Part shown: positions 1-6,023 of the stretch, piece by piece | Layout of the letters: every line of letters begins with the position of its first letter | How positions within the stretch are numbered: position 1 is the stretch's first letter | From: Methylaequor sp002691245 | GTDB taxonomy: Bacteria; Pseudomonadota; Alphaproteobacteria; Methylaequorales; Methylaequoraceae | Assembly: GCA_002691245.1 (NCBI GenBank) | Contig: NZHH01000041.1 | Location: forward strand, 1-14,917 | Direction: 5' to 3' | Length of the DNA stretch: 14,917 nucleotides | Position numbers and translations under genes: made by a program | Notes under the pieces: model-generated | Seen by the model: only the letters and a program-made list of their open reading frames with translations | The model's database searches: none | What the model was told of the DNA's origin: nothing

Positions 1-618
1 TTTTTTGAAAAATTTCTTTTTAATTAAATTAATTTTTGGAATTCTTTTTTTAGAAGAAGTTAAGCCTAATTTTAATTGAATTATTTTTCCAATAAACTTT
101 TTTCCAGGTAAAAGGAAGTATCCAATCTTTAAAAATTGCATGCACAATGTAATATCAGCCTTCACTGATTTTCCCATGACCTCGCCTGTATCTCCATTAA
201 TTCCAGTTGGAATATCTACAGAAACTATTTTTTTATTTGAGTTATTGAGAATGTTAACTACTTCTATAAAGTTTTTATTTAGTTTTTTGTTAAGTCCTGT
301 TCCAAAAATACAGTCAAAAATCACATCTACTTCATAAATTAAAGATTTCAATAAACTAAAGTCGATATGACCTTTTTTATTGATTTTTAGTAATCTAATA
401 TTTTTTCTTTTAAGTTTTTTACAAGCTAATTCCCCGTCAAGACCATTATTACCCGGACCACACACAAATAATAATTTTTTATTTGAAAAATCTTGATTTA
501 TAAAATCTGATATTTTTGATGAAGCTTTATTAATTAGCTTGCCAAAAGAATATTTTTTTATATATCTATTCTCATACTGTATTATTTGCTTGATCGTAAA
601 AACTTCTGAATCACTCAT
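1..618 (-). CDS. nnrE: NAD(P)H-hydrate epimerase (YjeF N-terminal domain), 3' end outside window
   Basis: The enzyme epimerises R- and S-NAD(P)HX, the damaged hydrated cofactors, so that the partner dehydratase NnrD can repair them; it is cytoplasmic. Reading leftward from ATG at 618, 206 codons stay open to the window edge. The family signature is visible: the dinucleotide-binding loop GPGNNGLDG (residues 54-62; the usual form is GPGNNGGDG, so one Gly is Leu), FGTGL (105-109), and SVDIPTGINGDTGE (133-146) with the conserved Asp135, then KIGY and LLPGK (164-173). The epimerase domain is essentially complete, so missing sequence to the left may be only a tail or a fused NnrD kinase-like domain, as in bifunctional YjeF proteins. 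The start codon abuts that of the opposite gene at 619 (hexamer CATATG). I see no Shine-Dalgarno. Family call is firm; whether the protein is mono- or bifunctional cannot be seen. Confidence 0.88.
   Translation of the reverse strand, partial: MSDSEVFTIKQIIQYENRYIKKYSFGKLINKASSKISDFINQDFSNKKLLFVCGPGNNGLDGELACKKLKRKNIRLLKINKKGHIDFSLLKSLIYEVDVIFDCIFGTGLNKKLNKNFIEVVNILNNSNKKIVSVDIPTGINGDTGEVMGKSVKADITLCMQFLKIGYFLLPGKKFIGKIIQLKLGLTSSKKRIPKINLIKKKFFKK
557..585 (+). promoter_or_regulatory. Possible sigma70-type promoter for the gene at 619, inside nnrE
   Basis: TTTATA (557-562) and TATTAT (580-585) are separated by 17 bp, with a TG just before the -10. Initiation would fall near 592, giving a leader of about 27 nt. 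It lies wholly inside the opposite-strand nnrE gene because there is no intergenic space. In DNA this AT-rich such matches arise easily, so this is tentative. Confidence 0.3.
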
Positions 619-1113
619 ATGTTTAAGAAAACTCTGTTTATCATTTTCATATTATACCACACAGCTTATGCAAATGTTAAGATTAACTCTGTGATTAAAC
701 TTCAGGATAACGTTCCAAACGAGTGTGGTCTTCAATTTTTAGTGGACAATGACTTAACTAGTTTCGACACAAAACTATCAATAAAAAAGTTAAAAAGTAA
801 TGAAACTGTAACTTTTTTTTCAGTTAAATCCGAAAAAAAAATTTCAAAGGCAGAACTAACAACTTCTTTTGGCAAGATTAATGAAATGATTAATGTAAAA
901 AATCAATCTAAAACAAATTATACAATTGTTGGAAAGACTAATGTGGATTCAATGACATTCTTCTTTCAGGACCTTTTAATTAATGGTGGGCAACTTCATA
1001 TCAATAAAAAAACTTATCAAATTAAAGGACCTATTGATTCCAAAGTAAGGTTAGAGTATCTTTTTTGTACAGGTGAAATGTTTTTACCCAATTACAATAT
1101 AAAGAATGAATAA
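619..1113 (+). CDS. Unknown exported protein upstream of bioB
   Basis: I do not recognise this 164-residue protein. It starts with a clear Sec signal peptide (basic MFKK, a hydrophobic run to about residue 14, likely cleavage after AYA at 16-18), so it should be periplasmic. The mature part looks beta-rich and lysine-rich. It contains only two cysteines, Cys36 and Cys150, near its two ends, which would suit a single disulfide. No transmembrane segment follows the signal peptide. Its last 8 nt overlap the start of bioB, so the two are probably co-transcribed and translationally coupled, although nothing in the sequence itself suggests a role in biotin metabolism. The start is supported by the signal peptide beginning right at the ATG that abuts the nnrE start codon. 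Confidence 0.72.
   Translation: MFKKTLFIIFILYHTAYANVKINSVIKLQDNVPNECGLQFLVDNDLTSFDTKLSIKKLKSNETVTFFSVKSEKKISKAELTTSFGKINEMINVKNQSKTNYTIVGKTNVDSMTFFFQDLLINGGQLHINKKTYQIKGPIDSKVRLEYLFCTGEMFLPNYNIKNE
651..659 (-). promoter_or_regulatory. Extended -10 element for nnrE, inside the opposite gene
   Basis: On the minus strand the sequence TGGTATAAT is a perfect TATAAT preceded by TGn, the extended -10 form that needs little -35 contact. I see no good -35 hexamer. Initiation would be near 644, a leader of about 26 nt before the nnrE ATG at 618. It sits within codons 11-14 of the gene at 619, in the region encoding its signal peptide. Confidence 0.42.
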
Positions 1114-2065
1114 TATATCACTAAAAAAAATAAAAAAACTAATAACATCCCCTCTAAATAAATTAATTTTCAAAGCTCAGAAAGTTCATAATAAAAATTT
1201 TAAAGACTCTAATGTTCAGTTAGCCTCTCTAATTTCCATAAAAACCGGTTCCTGCCCTGAGGACTGTAAATATTGTCCGCAGTCAGCACATTTTAATGTT
1301 GAACTAAAGAAGGAAAAACTAATAAACCTTGAAAGGGTAAAATTAGCAGCTCTGAAAGCGAAAAAAAGTGGCGCTGACAGATTTTGTATGGGGGCTGCTT
1401 GGAAAAAATTAAGGGACGGAAATGACCTTGAAACAGTAGTTGAGATGATCAAAGAGGTAAAGTCTCTCAATTTGGAGGCTTGCGTAACTTTAGGTTCAAT
1501 CACAAAAGACCAAGCTTTAACATTAAAAAAGGCTGGTCTTGACGCATACAATCATAACATTGACACATCACCTGAATTTTACGGTGAAATAATAACAACG
1601 AGAAATTTCGAAGAAAGGTTAGAAACAATAAAAAATGTTAGAGAAGCTGGCATAAGTGTTTGTTGTGGAGGTATTATTGGAATGGGAGAAACTTGGCATG
1701 ATCGTGCAAGAATGCTTGAAGTTTTGGCAAATTTAAAACCTCAACCTGAGAGTGTTCCAATAAATTCACTTGTTCCAGTTAGAGGCACACCGTTAGCAAA
1801 TCAAAAGTCAATTGAACCCATCGAGTTAGTTAGAGTAATAGCAACAGCCAGAATTATTCTTCCTAAATCTAGGATAAGGTTATCTGCAGGCAGAAAAAAA
1901 TTATCTAAAGAGGCACAAATATTATGCTTGCTCTCTGGAGCCAACTCTATTTTTTATGGAGAATCACTTTTAACAACAGAAAACAATGATATGTCAGAAG
2001 ATAAAAAGCTAATATCATCATTCAAGGAAGTAGATGAAAAAATAAATGATGATATAAGATTATAG
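1106..2065 (+). CDS. bioB: Biotin synthase
   Basis: BioB is a radical SAM enzyme that inserts sulfur into dethiobiotin, the last step of biotin synthesis. All expected ligands can be read: CPEDCKYC gives the [4Fe-4S]/SAM cysteines Cys50, Cys54 and Cys57. Cys94 (RFCMGAAW), Cys126 (EACVTLG), Cys186 (SVCCGG) and Arg258 (RIRLSAGR) correspond to the auxiliary [2Fe-2S] cluster ligands known from E. coli BioB. YNHNIDTSPEFY (148-159) is also characteristic. Length, 319 residues, is close to the family norm, with a short lysine-rich N-terminus. The ATG at 1106 overlaps the upstream exported-protein gene by 8 nt, suggesting one operon. No other bio gene is present here, so the rest of the pathway must be elsewhere or absent. 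No terminator hairpin is evident in the 112-bp gap that follows. Confidence 0.97.
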   Translation: MNNISLKKIKKLITSPLNKLIFKAQKVHNKNFKDSNVQLASLISIKTGSCPEDCKYCPQSAHFNVELKKEKLINLERVKLAALKAKKSGADRFCMGAAWKKLRDGNDLETVVEMIKEVKSLNLEACVTLGSITKDQALTLKKAGLDAYNHNIDTSPEFYGEIITTRNFEERLETIKNVREAGISVCCGGIIGMGETWHDRARMLEVLANLKPQPESVPINSLVPVRGTPLANQKSIEPIELVRVIATARIILPKSRIRLSAGRKKLSKEAQILCLLSGANSIFYGESLLTTENNDMSEDKKLISSFKEVDEKINDDIRL

Positions 2066-2177
2066 TTCTTGTGAAAATTATATAAGATTTCCGAAATATA
2101 ATGATTAAATTCTTAAGTTGGCTTGATAATTGCTAAATTATCCTTGCAGTTAAACAAACCTTACTTATTTAAATTGT

Positions 2178-2363
2178 ATGCCTAGAAATTTTAAATCGAT
2201 TAATAAAAAAAGCGTTCAATTAGATGTTTTCTATGGATGGGATGTCGATGTTAAACAATGGTTTATAGATATTAAAATGACAGGATTTACAGGTGGTAAT
2301 CTTGTACAATGGTTCAAGTCTGAAGCTAACTATAAAGAAGTATTAAAAAACTTTTTAGTTTAA
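2178..2363 (+). CDS. Unknown small protein (61 aa)
   Basis: I do not recognise this protein. It has no signal peptide or membrane helix and carries a dense set of aromatic residues (VFYGWDVDVKQWFIDIKMTG, residues 17-36), then a Gly-Gly turn and QWFKSE. The composition suggests a small folded alpha/beta cytoplasmic protein rather than chance translation: the frame is free of the poly-Lys/Asn/Ile runs that noise gives in this AT-rich DNA. It stands alone between bioB and trmL, 112 bp after the first and 26 bp before the second. No convincing Shine-Dalgarno precedes the ATG, in keeping with many neighbouring genes. Confidence 0.55.
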   Translation: MPRNFKSINKKSVQLDVFYGWDVDVKQWFIDIKMTGFTGGNLVQWFKSEANYKEVLKNFLV

Positions 2364-2377
2364 TCCGCCTTTCAGTT

Positions 2378-2383
2378 TATAAT
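2378..2383 (+). promoter_or_regulatory. -10 element placed for a leaderless trmL transcript
   Basis: A perfect TATAAT lies 6 nt before the trmL ATG at 2390. Normal initiation about 7 nt after the -10 would begin at the A of that ATG, giving an mRNA without a 5' leader, which fits the lack of any Shine-Dalgarno here. The -35 region is poor (TTAGTT at 2355-2360 with a 17-bp spacer). Confidence 0.35.
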
Positions 2384-2389
2384 CCTTAA

Positions 2390-2857
2390 ATGTCTACATT
2401 TGAGATAGTTTTATTCAACCCTGAAATACCACCTAATACTGGAAATATTATGAGGTTATGTTCAAACACTGCTTGTAATCTTCACATTATAGAACCAATT
2501 GGCTTTGAAATAGATGAGAAAACTTTAAGGAGAGCTGGTATGGATTATATTAAAAATATGAAAACTAGTATTTACAAAGATATAAATATTTTTTTAAAAA
2601 AAAATAAATTTAGTAGGTTTTTTCTTGTATCTAAATACGGTAAAAAGAAATTCTCAGAAATAAATTATCAAATTGGCGATTGTTTCATTTTTGGATCTGA
2701 GTCAAAAGGACTCCCAGAAATCGTAATTAATAAATTTAAAAAATCCGATATAATTAGCATCCCTATGGCAACTAATAATAGAAGCCTAAATATATCTAAT
2801 GCTGTTGCAGTAATAATTTATGAAGGATTAAGACAAAATAATTTTCAATTTCGATAA
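2390..2857 (+). CDS. trmL: tRNA (cytidine/uridine-34-2'-O)-methyltransferase, SPOUT family
   Basis: TrmL methylates the ribose 2'-OH of wobble nucleotide 34 in certain tRNA-Leu isoacceptors, using SAM, as a homodimer. The 155-residue length and three motifs are typical of this minimal SpoU-type enzyme: PEIPPNTGNIMRLC (11-24), FGSESKGLP (101-109) and IPMATNNRSLNISNAVA (124-140), the last two forming the trefoil-knot SAM site. The arginine in motif 1 (Arg22) is the one usually conserved. The gene probably has its own start of transcription just at the ATG. Its 3' end overlaps the convergent methyltransferase gene by 13 bp. The family call is secure; target nucleotide is by analogy with E. coli TrmL. 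Confidence 0.95.
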   Translation: MSTFEIVLFNPEIPPNTGNIMRLCSNTACNLHIIEPIGFEIDEKTLRRAGMDYIKNMKTSIYKDINIFLKKNKFSRFFLVSKYGKKKFSEINYQIGDCFIFGSESKGLPEIVINKFKKSDIISIPMATNNRSLNISNAVAVIIYEGLRQNNFQFR

Positions 2858-3477
2858 ATTAAGAAGTATATATCTTTGGGAGAATTATATGAATAGAATT
2901 TTTCAACTTTTTTAAATTTTTCTTTTAACATCGCAAACATAAAAGATATTTCTGTATAATAAATATTATTTCTAATAGATCTCTTTTTTTCAAACTGAAG
3001 ATTAAATACTATCCCAAAACTGCTTTTATTTAGACACTTTGACAAATTGAATAAGATATATTTTTCCCATGAAACAATATCCTCTGTTACAGCATAATTG
3101 TAAGTTCCTGACATGACAGAAATATCACAATTTTTCGTTGGATAATTTTTTAAAAAAAAGTTAATATTTTCAAATTTTTTTTTGCAATATTTAATCATAT
3201 TTTTGTTTATATCGTAGCCCTCATAAATACAATCTATCTTCTGTTGATAAAAATAATTTAATAACTCGGCACATCCACATCCAATATCAGCAATTTTAAA
3301 TTTTTTTTGGATTGGAAATTTTTTAAATAACGAAGTTAGCACACGGAAGCGAATATATTGTGATTTTTTACTACTCCAACAGACTCCGCTAGGAGTAAAT
3401 CCGTTATATTCTAAACTTTTATTGTAGGTATCTTTTAGTAAGATGTCATAAAAGCTAAATAAAAGAATATTTTTCAT
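2845..3477 (-). CDS. Class I SAM-dependent methyltransferase, substrate unknown
   Basis: A Rossmann-fold methyltransferase of 210 residues. Motif I is IADIGCGCAE (62-71), and the acidic end of strand 2 that binds the SAM ribose is in YEGYDI (Asp89). After that come KYCKKKF (97-103) and the aromatic motif IV region DISVMSGTYNY. The N-terminal 55 residues contain SLEYNGFTPSGVCWSSK, a pattern I associate with Methyltransf_25/11-type proteins but cannot tie to a substrate. There is no membrane segment. It faces trmL tail to tail with a 13-bp overlap, so the two mRNAs are complementary at their ends. Upstream, 70 bp separate it from a divergent small gene. A small-molecule or cell-surface substrate is as likely as protein or RNA. 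Confidence 0.8.
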   Translation of the reverse strand: MKNILLFSFYDILLKDTYNKSLEYNGFTPSGVCWSSKKSQYIRFRVLTSLFKKFPIQKKFKIADIGCGCAELLNYFYQQKIDCIYEGYDINKNMIKYCKKKFENINFFLKNYPTKNCDISVMSGTYNYAVTEDIVSWEKYILFNLSKCLNKSSFGIVFNLQFEKKRSIRNNIYYTEISFMFAMLKEKFKKVEKFYSYNSPKDIYFLIYRN

Positions 3478-3547
3478 TAAGTTTAATATTTATCATTGAA
3501 TATCAATTAAAATCATATTAATTTAATTATGTTATAGGTGAGAATAT

Positions 3548-3715
3548 ATGAAAATAATAGGGTTCGCAATTAAATCAGCATTCTTAACGGGTGCTTTAAC
3601 GGCCGGCGCCTTTTTAACAGGTATGGCTATAGGTACTGTTATAAATAAAGACAAAGCGATTGATAAATTCAAGAAAATGCAACTTAAGAAAAATAAATCA
3701 GCTTCAACAAAATAA
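3548..3715 (+). CDS. Small membrane protein with glycine-zipper helix (55 aa)
   Basis: The frame encodes 55 residues after a good Shine-Dalgarno (AGGTGA at 3536-3541, 6 nt before the ATG). A single hydrophobic segment, about residues 3-32, has small residues at regular spacing (G15, A19, G20, G25, G29), as in glycine-zipper helices that pack against each other in membranes. A strongly basic tail follows (KDKAIDKFKKMQLKKNK), which by the positive-inside rule should stay in the cytoplasm. I know no specific function. Its codon use is markedly less A/T-forced than the surrounding gaps (for example ACGGCCGGCGCC), which supports real coding. It is followed by a weak hairpin and a run of 13 T. Confidence 0.66.
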   Translation: MKIIGFAIKSAFLTGALTAGAFLTGMAIGTVINKDKAIDKFKKMQLKKNKSASTK

Positions 3716-3734
3716 CTTGAATTTTTTTTTTTTT
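3703..3734 (+). terminator. Possible weak intrinsic terminator with T13 tract
   Basis: TTCAA (3703-3707) pairs with TTGAA (3717-3721) across a 9-nt loop and is followed directly by 13 T (3722-3734). The 5-bp stem is weak; the T run is the stronger evidence. It ends the 55-residue gene before the next small gene. Confidence 0.35.
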
Positions 3735-3763
3735 GAACCAGTTTATTAATTTAAGGAGATAAT

Positions 3764-3916
3764 ATGCATAAATTAACCATTGCTTTTGTCTTCGGAATAT
3801 CCTTGTTTTTTTTCACCAACCAATCCCAAGCTAATCATTGTGGTGGCGGTCATAAGGAAATAAAAGAAACGAAGGAAACAACAACCGAAGATCCAAAAGA
3901 AGATAAATCAAATTAA
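3764..3916 (+). CDS. Small exported peptide with HCGGGH motif (50 aa)
   Basis: Fifty residues preceded by a strong Shine-Dalgarno (AAGGAGAT at 3753-3760). A signal peptide (MHKLTIAFVFGISLFFF) leads to a likely cleavage site after SQA (21-23), leaving a mature peptide of about 27 residues that begins NHCGGGHKE. That His-Cys-Gly3-His cluster could bind a metal or haem-like ligand or be a modified cysteine; the rest is a very hydrophilic, charged tail (KETKETTTEDPKEDK). The single cysteine is not in a lipobox. I cannot assign a function. A perfect 26-bp palindrome directly follows the stop codon, so it is probably transcribed as a discrete unit. Confidence 0.66.
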   Translation: MHKLTIAFVFGISLFFFTNQSQANHCGGGHKEIKETKETTTEDPKEDKSN

Positions 3917-3942
3917 AGTTAGGCAGTTTAAACTGCCTAACT
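3917..3942 (+). terminator. Perfect 26-bp palindrome, probable terminator
   Basis: Positions 3917-3942 are a perfect palindrome (left arm AGTTAGGCAGTTT). As RNA it forms a stem of about 10 bp with a TTTAAA loop, unusually GC-rich for this window. It begins right after the stop codon of the HCGGGH peptide gene. The following CTTATACT is only moderately U-rich, so a role as an operator for the photolyase-like gene 11 bp downstream is an alternative. Confidence 0.6.
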
Positions 3943-3953
3943 CTTATACTCTA

Positions 3954-5129
3954 ATGAAAAGCCTGCCCAATCATCTCAACGCCTCCAAACAACTACAAAA
4001 CTTTATCGAAAATGGGTTGGAAGATTATTCTAAAAAAAGAAATTATGATTTTGGAATCAGTAATAGAACTAATATATCGTGTCTATCCCCTTTCATAAGC
4101 AGAAGAATATTACACGAGAAAGATGTTGTTTTTCATTGCCTTGAAAAATATAATTTGCAAAAGATTGAAAAATTTATTCAAGAGGTTTTTTGGAGAACAT
4201 ACTGGAAAGGCTGGCTTGAAGGTCGTCCGCATATATGGCGGCTATACAATGAAAAACTTGATGAATACAAAAACAAATCGATAAAAACTAATTATTTAAA
4301 GGATTATAATAAAGCTATATCAGGACAGACTGGAATTAAATGCTTTGATAGCTGGGTTGAAGAACTCAAATCATACGGTTATCTGCACAATCACACAAGA
4401 ATGTGGTTTGCAAGTATTTGGATTTTCACATTAAACCTTCCTTGGGAATTAGGAGCTGATTTCTTTTACAAACACCTTTTGGATGCAGACGCTGCATCTA
4501 ATACTTTGTCATGGAGATGGGTTGCAGGATTACATACCCCTGGAAAAATTTATCTTGCTAGACAAGACAATATTGAAAAATACTCTAACTTTTCTTTTTC
4601 TAACAAGCTACAACTAACTCAAAATGTTACACCACCTGACCATACTACATATGAATATATTCAACCCGATTATTCAAATAATAATTCAAAAAAAATTAAT
4701 TACTTTCTAGTTAATTCTAACAACTTAATTTATGACGAAGAAAAAATTAAATACTTGAAATCTGCAATGGTTATTTTCTTTGATGATCAATATAAAGATA
4801 ACAACAGTGAATTAAAAAATAATTTCAATGAGCTAGCCAAAGATGAATACATAAAATGGTTAACAAGTAAAAAGATTAAAACTCAAAAATTATTAAATGA
4901 AAATGAAATGAGTCAATTTTTTAAAGGTATAGATCAAGATTTTTATACATTCTATCCATCAATTGGATATGAAAATGATATAATGAAAGGATTAGTTCAA
5001 AAGTATAGTATAAAATTAAAATTTATTTATGACGATTATGATCTATTTTGTTGGCCTCATGCAAGATCGGGTTTTTTTAAATTTAAATCAAAAATAGAAG
5101 ATATAATATCAAGATTAATTTCAAATTAA
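3954..5129 (+). CDS. Photolyase/cryptochrome-like flavoprotein with inverted domain order
   Basis: Residues 35-215 are the helical FAD-binding domain of the photolyase/cryptochrome superfamily: LSPFISRR (44-51), QEVFWRTYWKGWLE (76-89), GYLHNHTRMWFASIW (142-156), PWELGADFF (163-171), and DADAASNTLSWRWVAGLHT (177-195). Trp164 and Trp187 align with two tryptophans of the E. coli electron-transfer chain, and Asn183 sits where the flavin-N5-facing Asn lies. The usual N-terminal antenna-binding Rossmann domain is absent; the protein starts almost directly with the FAD domain. Instead about 145 residues (248-391) with a beta-alpha pattern follow, ending FIYDDYDLFCWPHARSGFF, faintly like the last strand of an antenna domain. 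It may repair DNA or sense light; which one cannot be told. The ATG has no Shine-Dalgarno and lies 11 bp after a palindrome. Confidence 0.82.
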   Translation: MKSLPNHLNASKQLQNFIENGLEDYSKKRNYDFGISNRTNISCLSPFISRRILHEKDVVFHCLEKYNLQKIEKFIQEVFWRTYWKGWLEGRPHIWRLYNEKLDEYKNKSIKTNYLKDYNKAISGQTGIKCFDSWVEELKSYGYLHNHTRMWFASIWIFTLNLPWELGADFFYKHLLDADAASNTLSWRWVAGLHTPGKIYLARQDNIEKYSNFSFSNKLQLTQNVTPPDHTTYEYIQPDYSNNNSKKINYFLVNSNNLIYDEEKIKYLKSAMVIFFDDQYKDNNSELKNNFNELAKDEYIKWLTSKKIKTQKLLNENEMSQFFKGIDQDFYTFYPSIGYENDIMKGLVQKYSIKLKFIYDDYDLFCWPHARSGFFKFKSKIEDIISRLISN

Positions 5130-5233
5130 AAAATAAAACAGTAATTCACTATTTCTTTAAAACATTTGATGTTATCATCTAATATGAATAATTTCTTTTT
5201 TGTTAATTCATCAAATAAAATTATGTTTTTGAA

Positions 5234-5458
5234 ATGAAAAAAATTAGAAGGTTATTAATTTTTGCAACAATAATGTCTTTTTGTACTAGTACATTTGTTT
5301 CGGCTTTCATAGTTTATCTAAAAATTGGGATTGATAGTGATTTTTTTGTGAGATGGTGGGAAAGATTTATTATCGGCTGGCCAGTAGTTTTTTGTTGCAT
5401 AATTATTTTTGTTCCTTTAATTAATAATTTTTTAGACAAGATATTAAATAATGATTAA
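5234..5458 (+). CDS. DUF2798-like small inner-membrane protein
   Basis: A 74-residue protein with two hydrophobic helices (about 7-29 and 46-67) joined by a short loop containing RWWERFIIGWPVV. The overall pattern, a basic MKKIRR start, a first helix ending in a small loop, then W-x-x-x-W-P-V, resembles the DUF2798 family of two-helix membrane proteins, whose function is unknown. Its last 8 nt overlap the next gene, an exported cupredoxin-like protein, so they should be one operon and may act together at the membrane. A possible promoter (TTGATG, 17-bp spacer, TAATTT) lies in the 104-bp gap upstream, but it is weak. Confidence 0.68.
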   Translation: MKKIRRLLIFATIMSFCTSTFVSAFIVYLKIGIDSDFFVRWWERFIIGWPVVFCCIIIFVPLINNFLDKILNND

Positions 5459-5951
5459 ACAAATATATAATCCAATTACTTTTTTCAAACTTTTTCTAGT
5501 TTTTATTATAATTTGTAATCCACTAAGTGTTATTTTTTCAAAAAATATTGGGGATTTAACAAGACAAGATCATATTGAAATAAATATTAGTATGATGGGA
5601 AAAGTTGGAGAACAACATTACTATTTACCAAACAAATTAATATTTAAAACTGGGAAACTTTATAAATTAACAATAAAGAATTTGAGTGACTCCAAACATT
5701 ATTTTCAATCTATGAGGTTTAGTAAATCAATCTTTACTAGAAAAATTCAACTTAATAAAAATAAGAATAAAATTGCAGAAGTAAAAGGTATCATTAACGA
5801 AATTGAAGTTTATCCAAACAATGAAATTGAGTGGTGGTTTATTCCAATAAAAACTGGGATTTTTGAGGATTTGCATTGTTATATTAAGGATTCCAAGACC
5901 AATAAGAAACATTCAGAGATGGGAATGAATGGAGTAATTGTCATTGAATAA
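5451..5951 (+). CDS. Cupredoxin-like exported protein
   Basis: The protein has a hydrophobic signal or anchor segment (about 10-29), then a domain of roughly 130 residues that reads as a cupredoxin beta-sandwich. The core line LIFKTGKLYKLTIKNLSDSKHYF (63-85) matches the beta strand leading to the first copper His (His83). The C-terminal LHCYIKDSKTNKKHSEMGMNG (141-161) matches the Cys-His-Met copper loop (Cys143, His154, Met157 or Met159). The Cys-to-His loop is 10 residues, longer than in plastocyanin or azurin types. Copper binding and an electron-transfer or copper-handling role in the periplasm are inferred. The 8-nt overlap with the DUF2798-like gene suggests coupling. It could also be a cupredoxin-fold protein that no longer binds metal. 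Confidence 0.68.
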   Translation: MIKQIYNPITFFKLFLVFIIICNPLSVIFSKNIGDLTRQDHIEINISMMGKVGEQHYYLPNKLIFKTGKLYKLTIKNLSDSKHYFQSMRFSKSIFTRKIQLNKNKNKIAEVKGIINEIEVYPNNEIEWWFIPIKTGIFEDLHCYIKDSKTNKKHSEMGMNGVIVIE

Positions 5952-5968
5952 TTTTATATTCTGTTTTA

Positions 5969-5997
5969 TAGAAATTTTTATAAATGTTTGTTATAAT
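5969..5997 (+). promoter_or_regulatory. Probable sigma70-type promoter for the gene at 6024
   Basis: TAGAAA (5969-5974, 4 of 6 consensus) and a perfect TATAAT (5992-5997) are spaced 17 bp. Initiation near 6004 would give a 20-nt leader. ACACC (5998-6002) and GGTGT (6012-6016) could pair around the G-rich stretch that may serve as the ribosome binding site. Confidence 0.5.
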
Positions 5998-6023
5998 ACA
6001 CCTAAATTGGGGGTGTTAAAAAA

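Noticed and set aside
140..337. 65-codon plus-strand frame
   Set aside because: It lies wholly antisense to nnrE, whose family motifs are clear in the other strand.
1216..1551. 111-codon minus-strand frame
   Set aside because: It is antisense to the cysteine cluster region of bioB and shows no family pattern of its own.
5727..5912. 61-codon minus-strand frame
   Set aside because: Antisense to the cupredoxin-like gene; Ile/Phe/Asn-rich as expected for a shadow frame.
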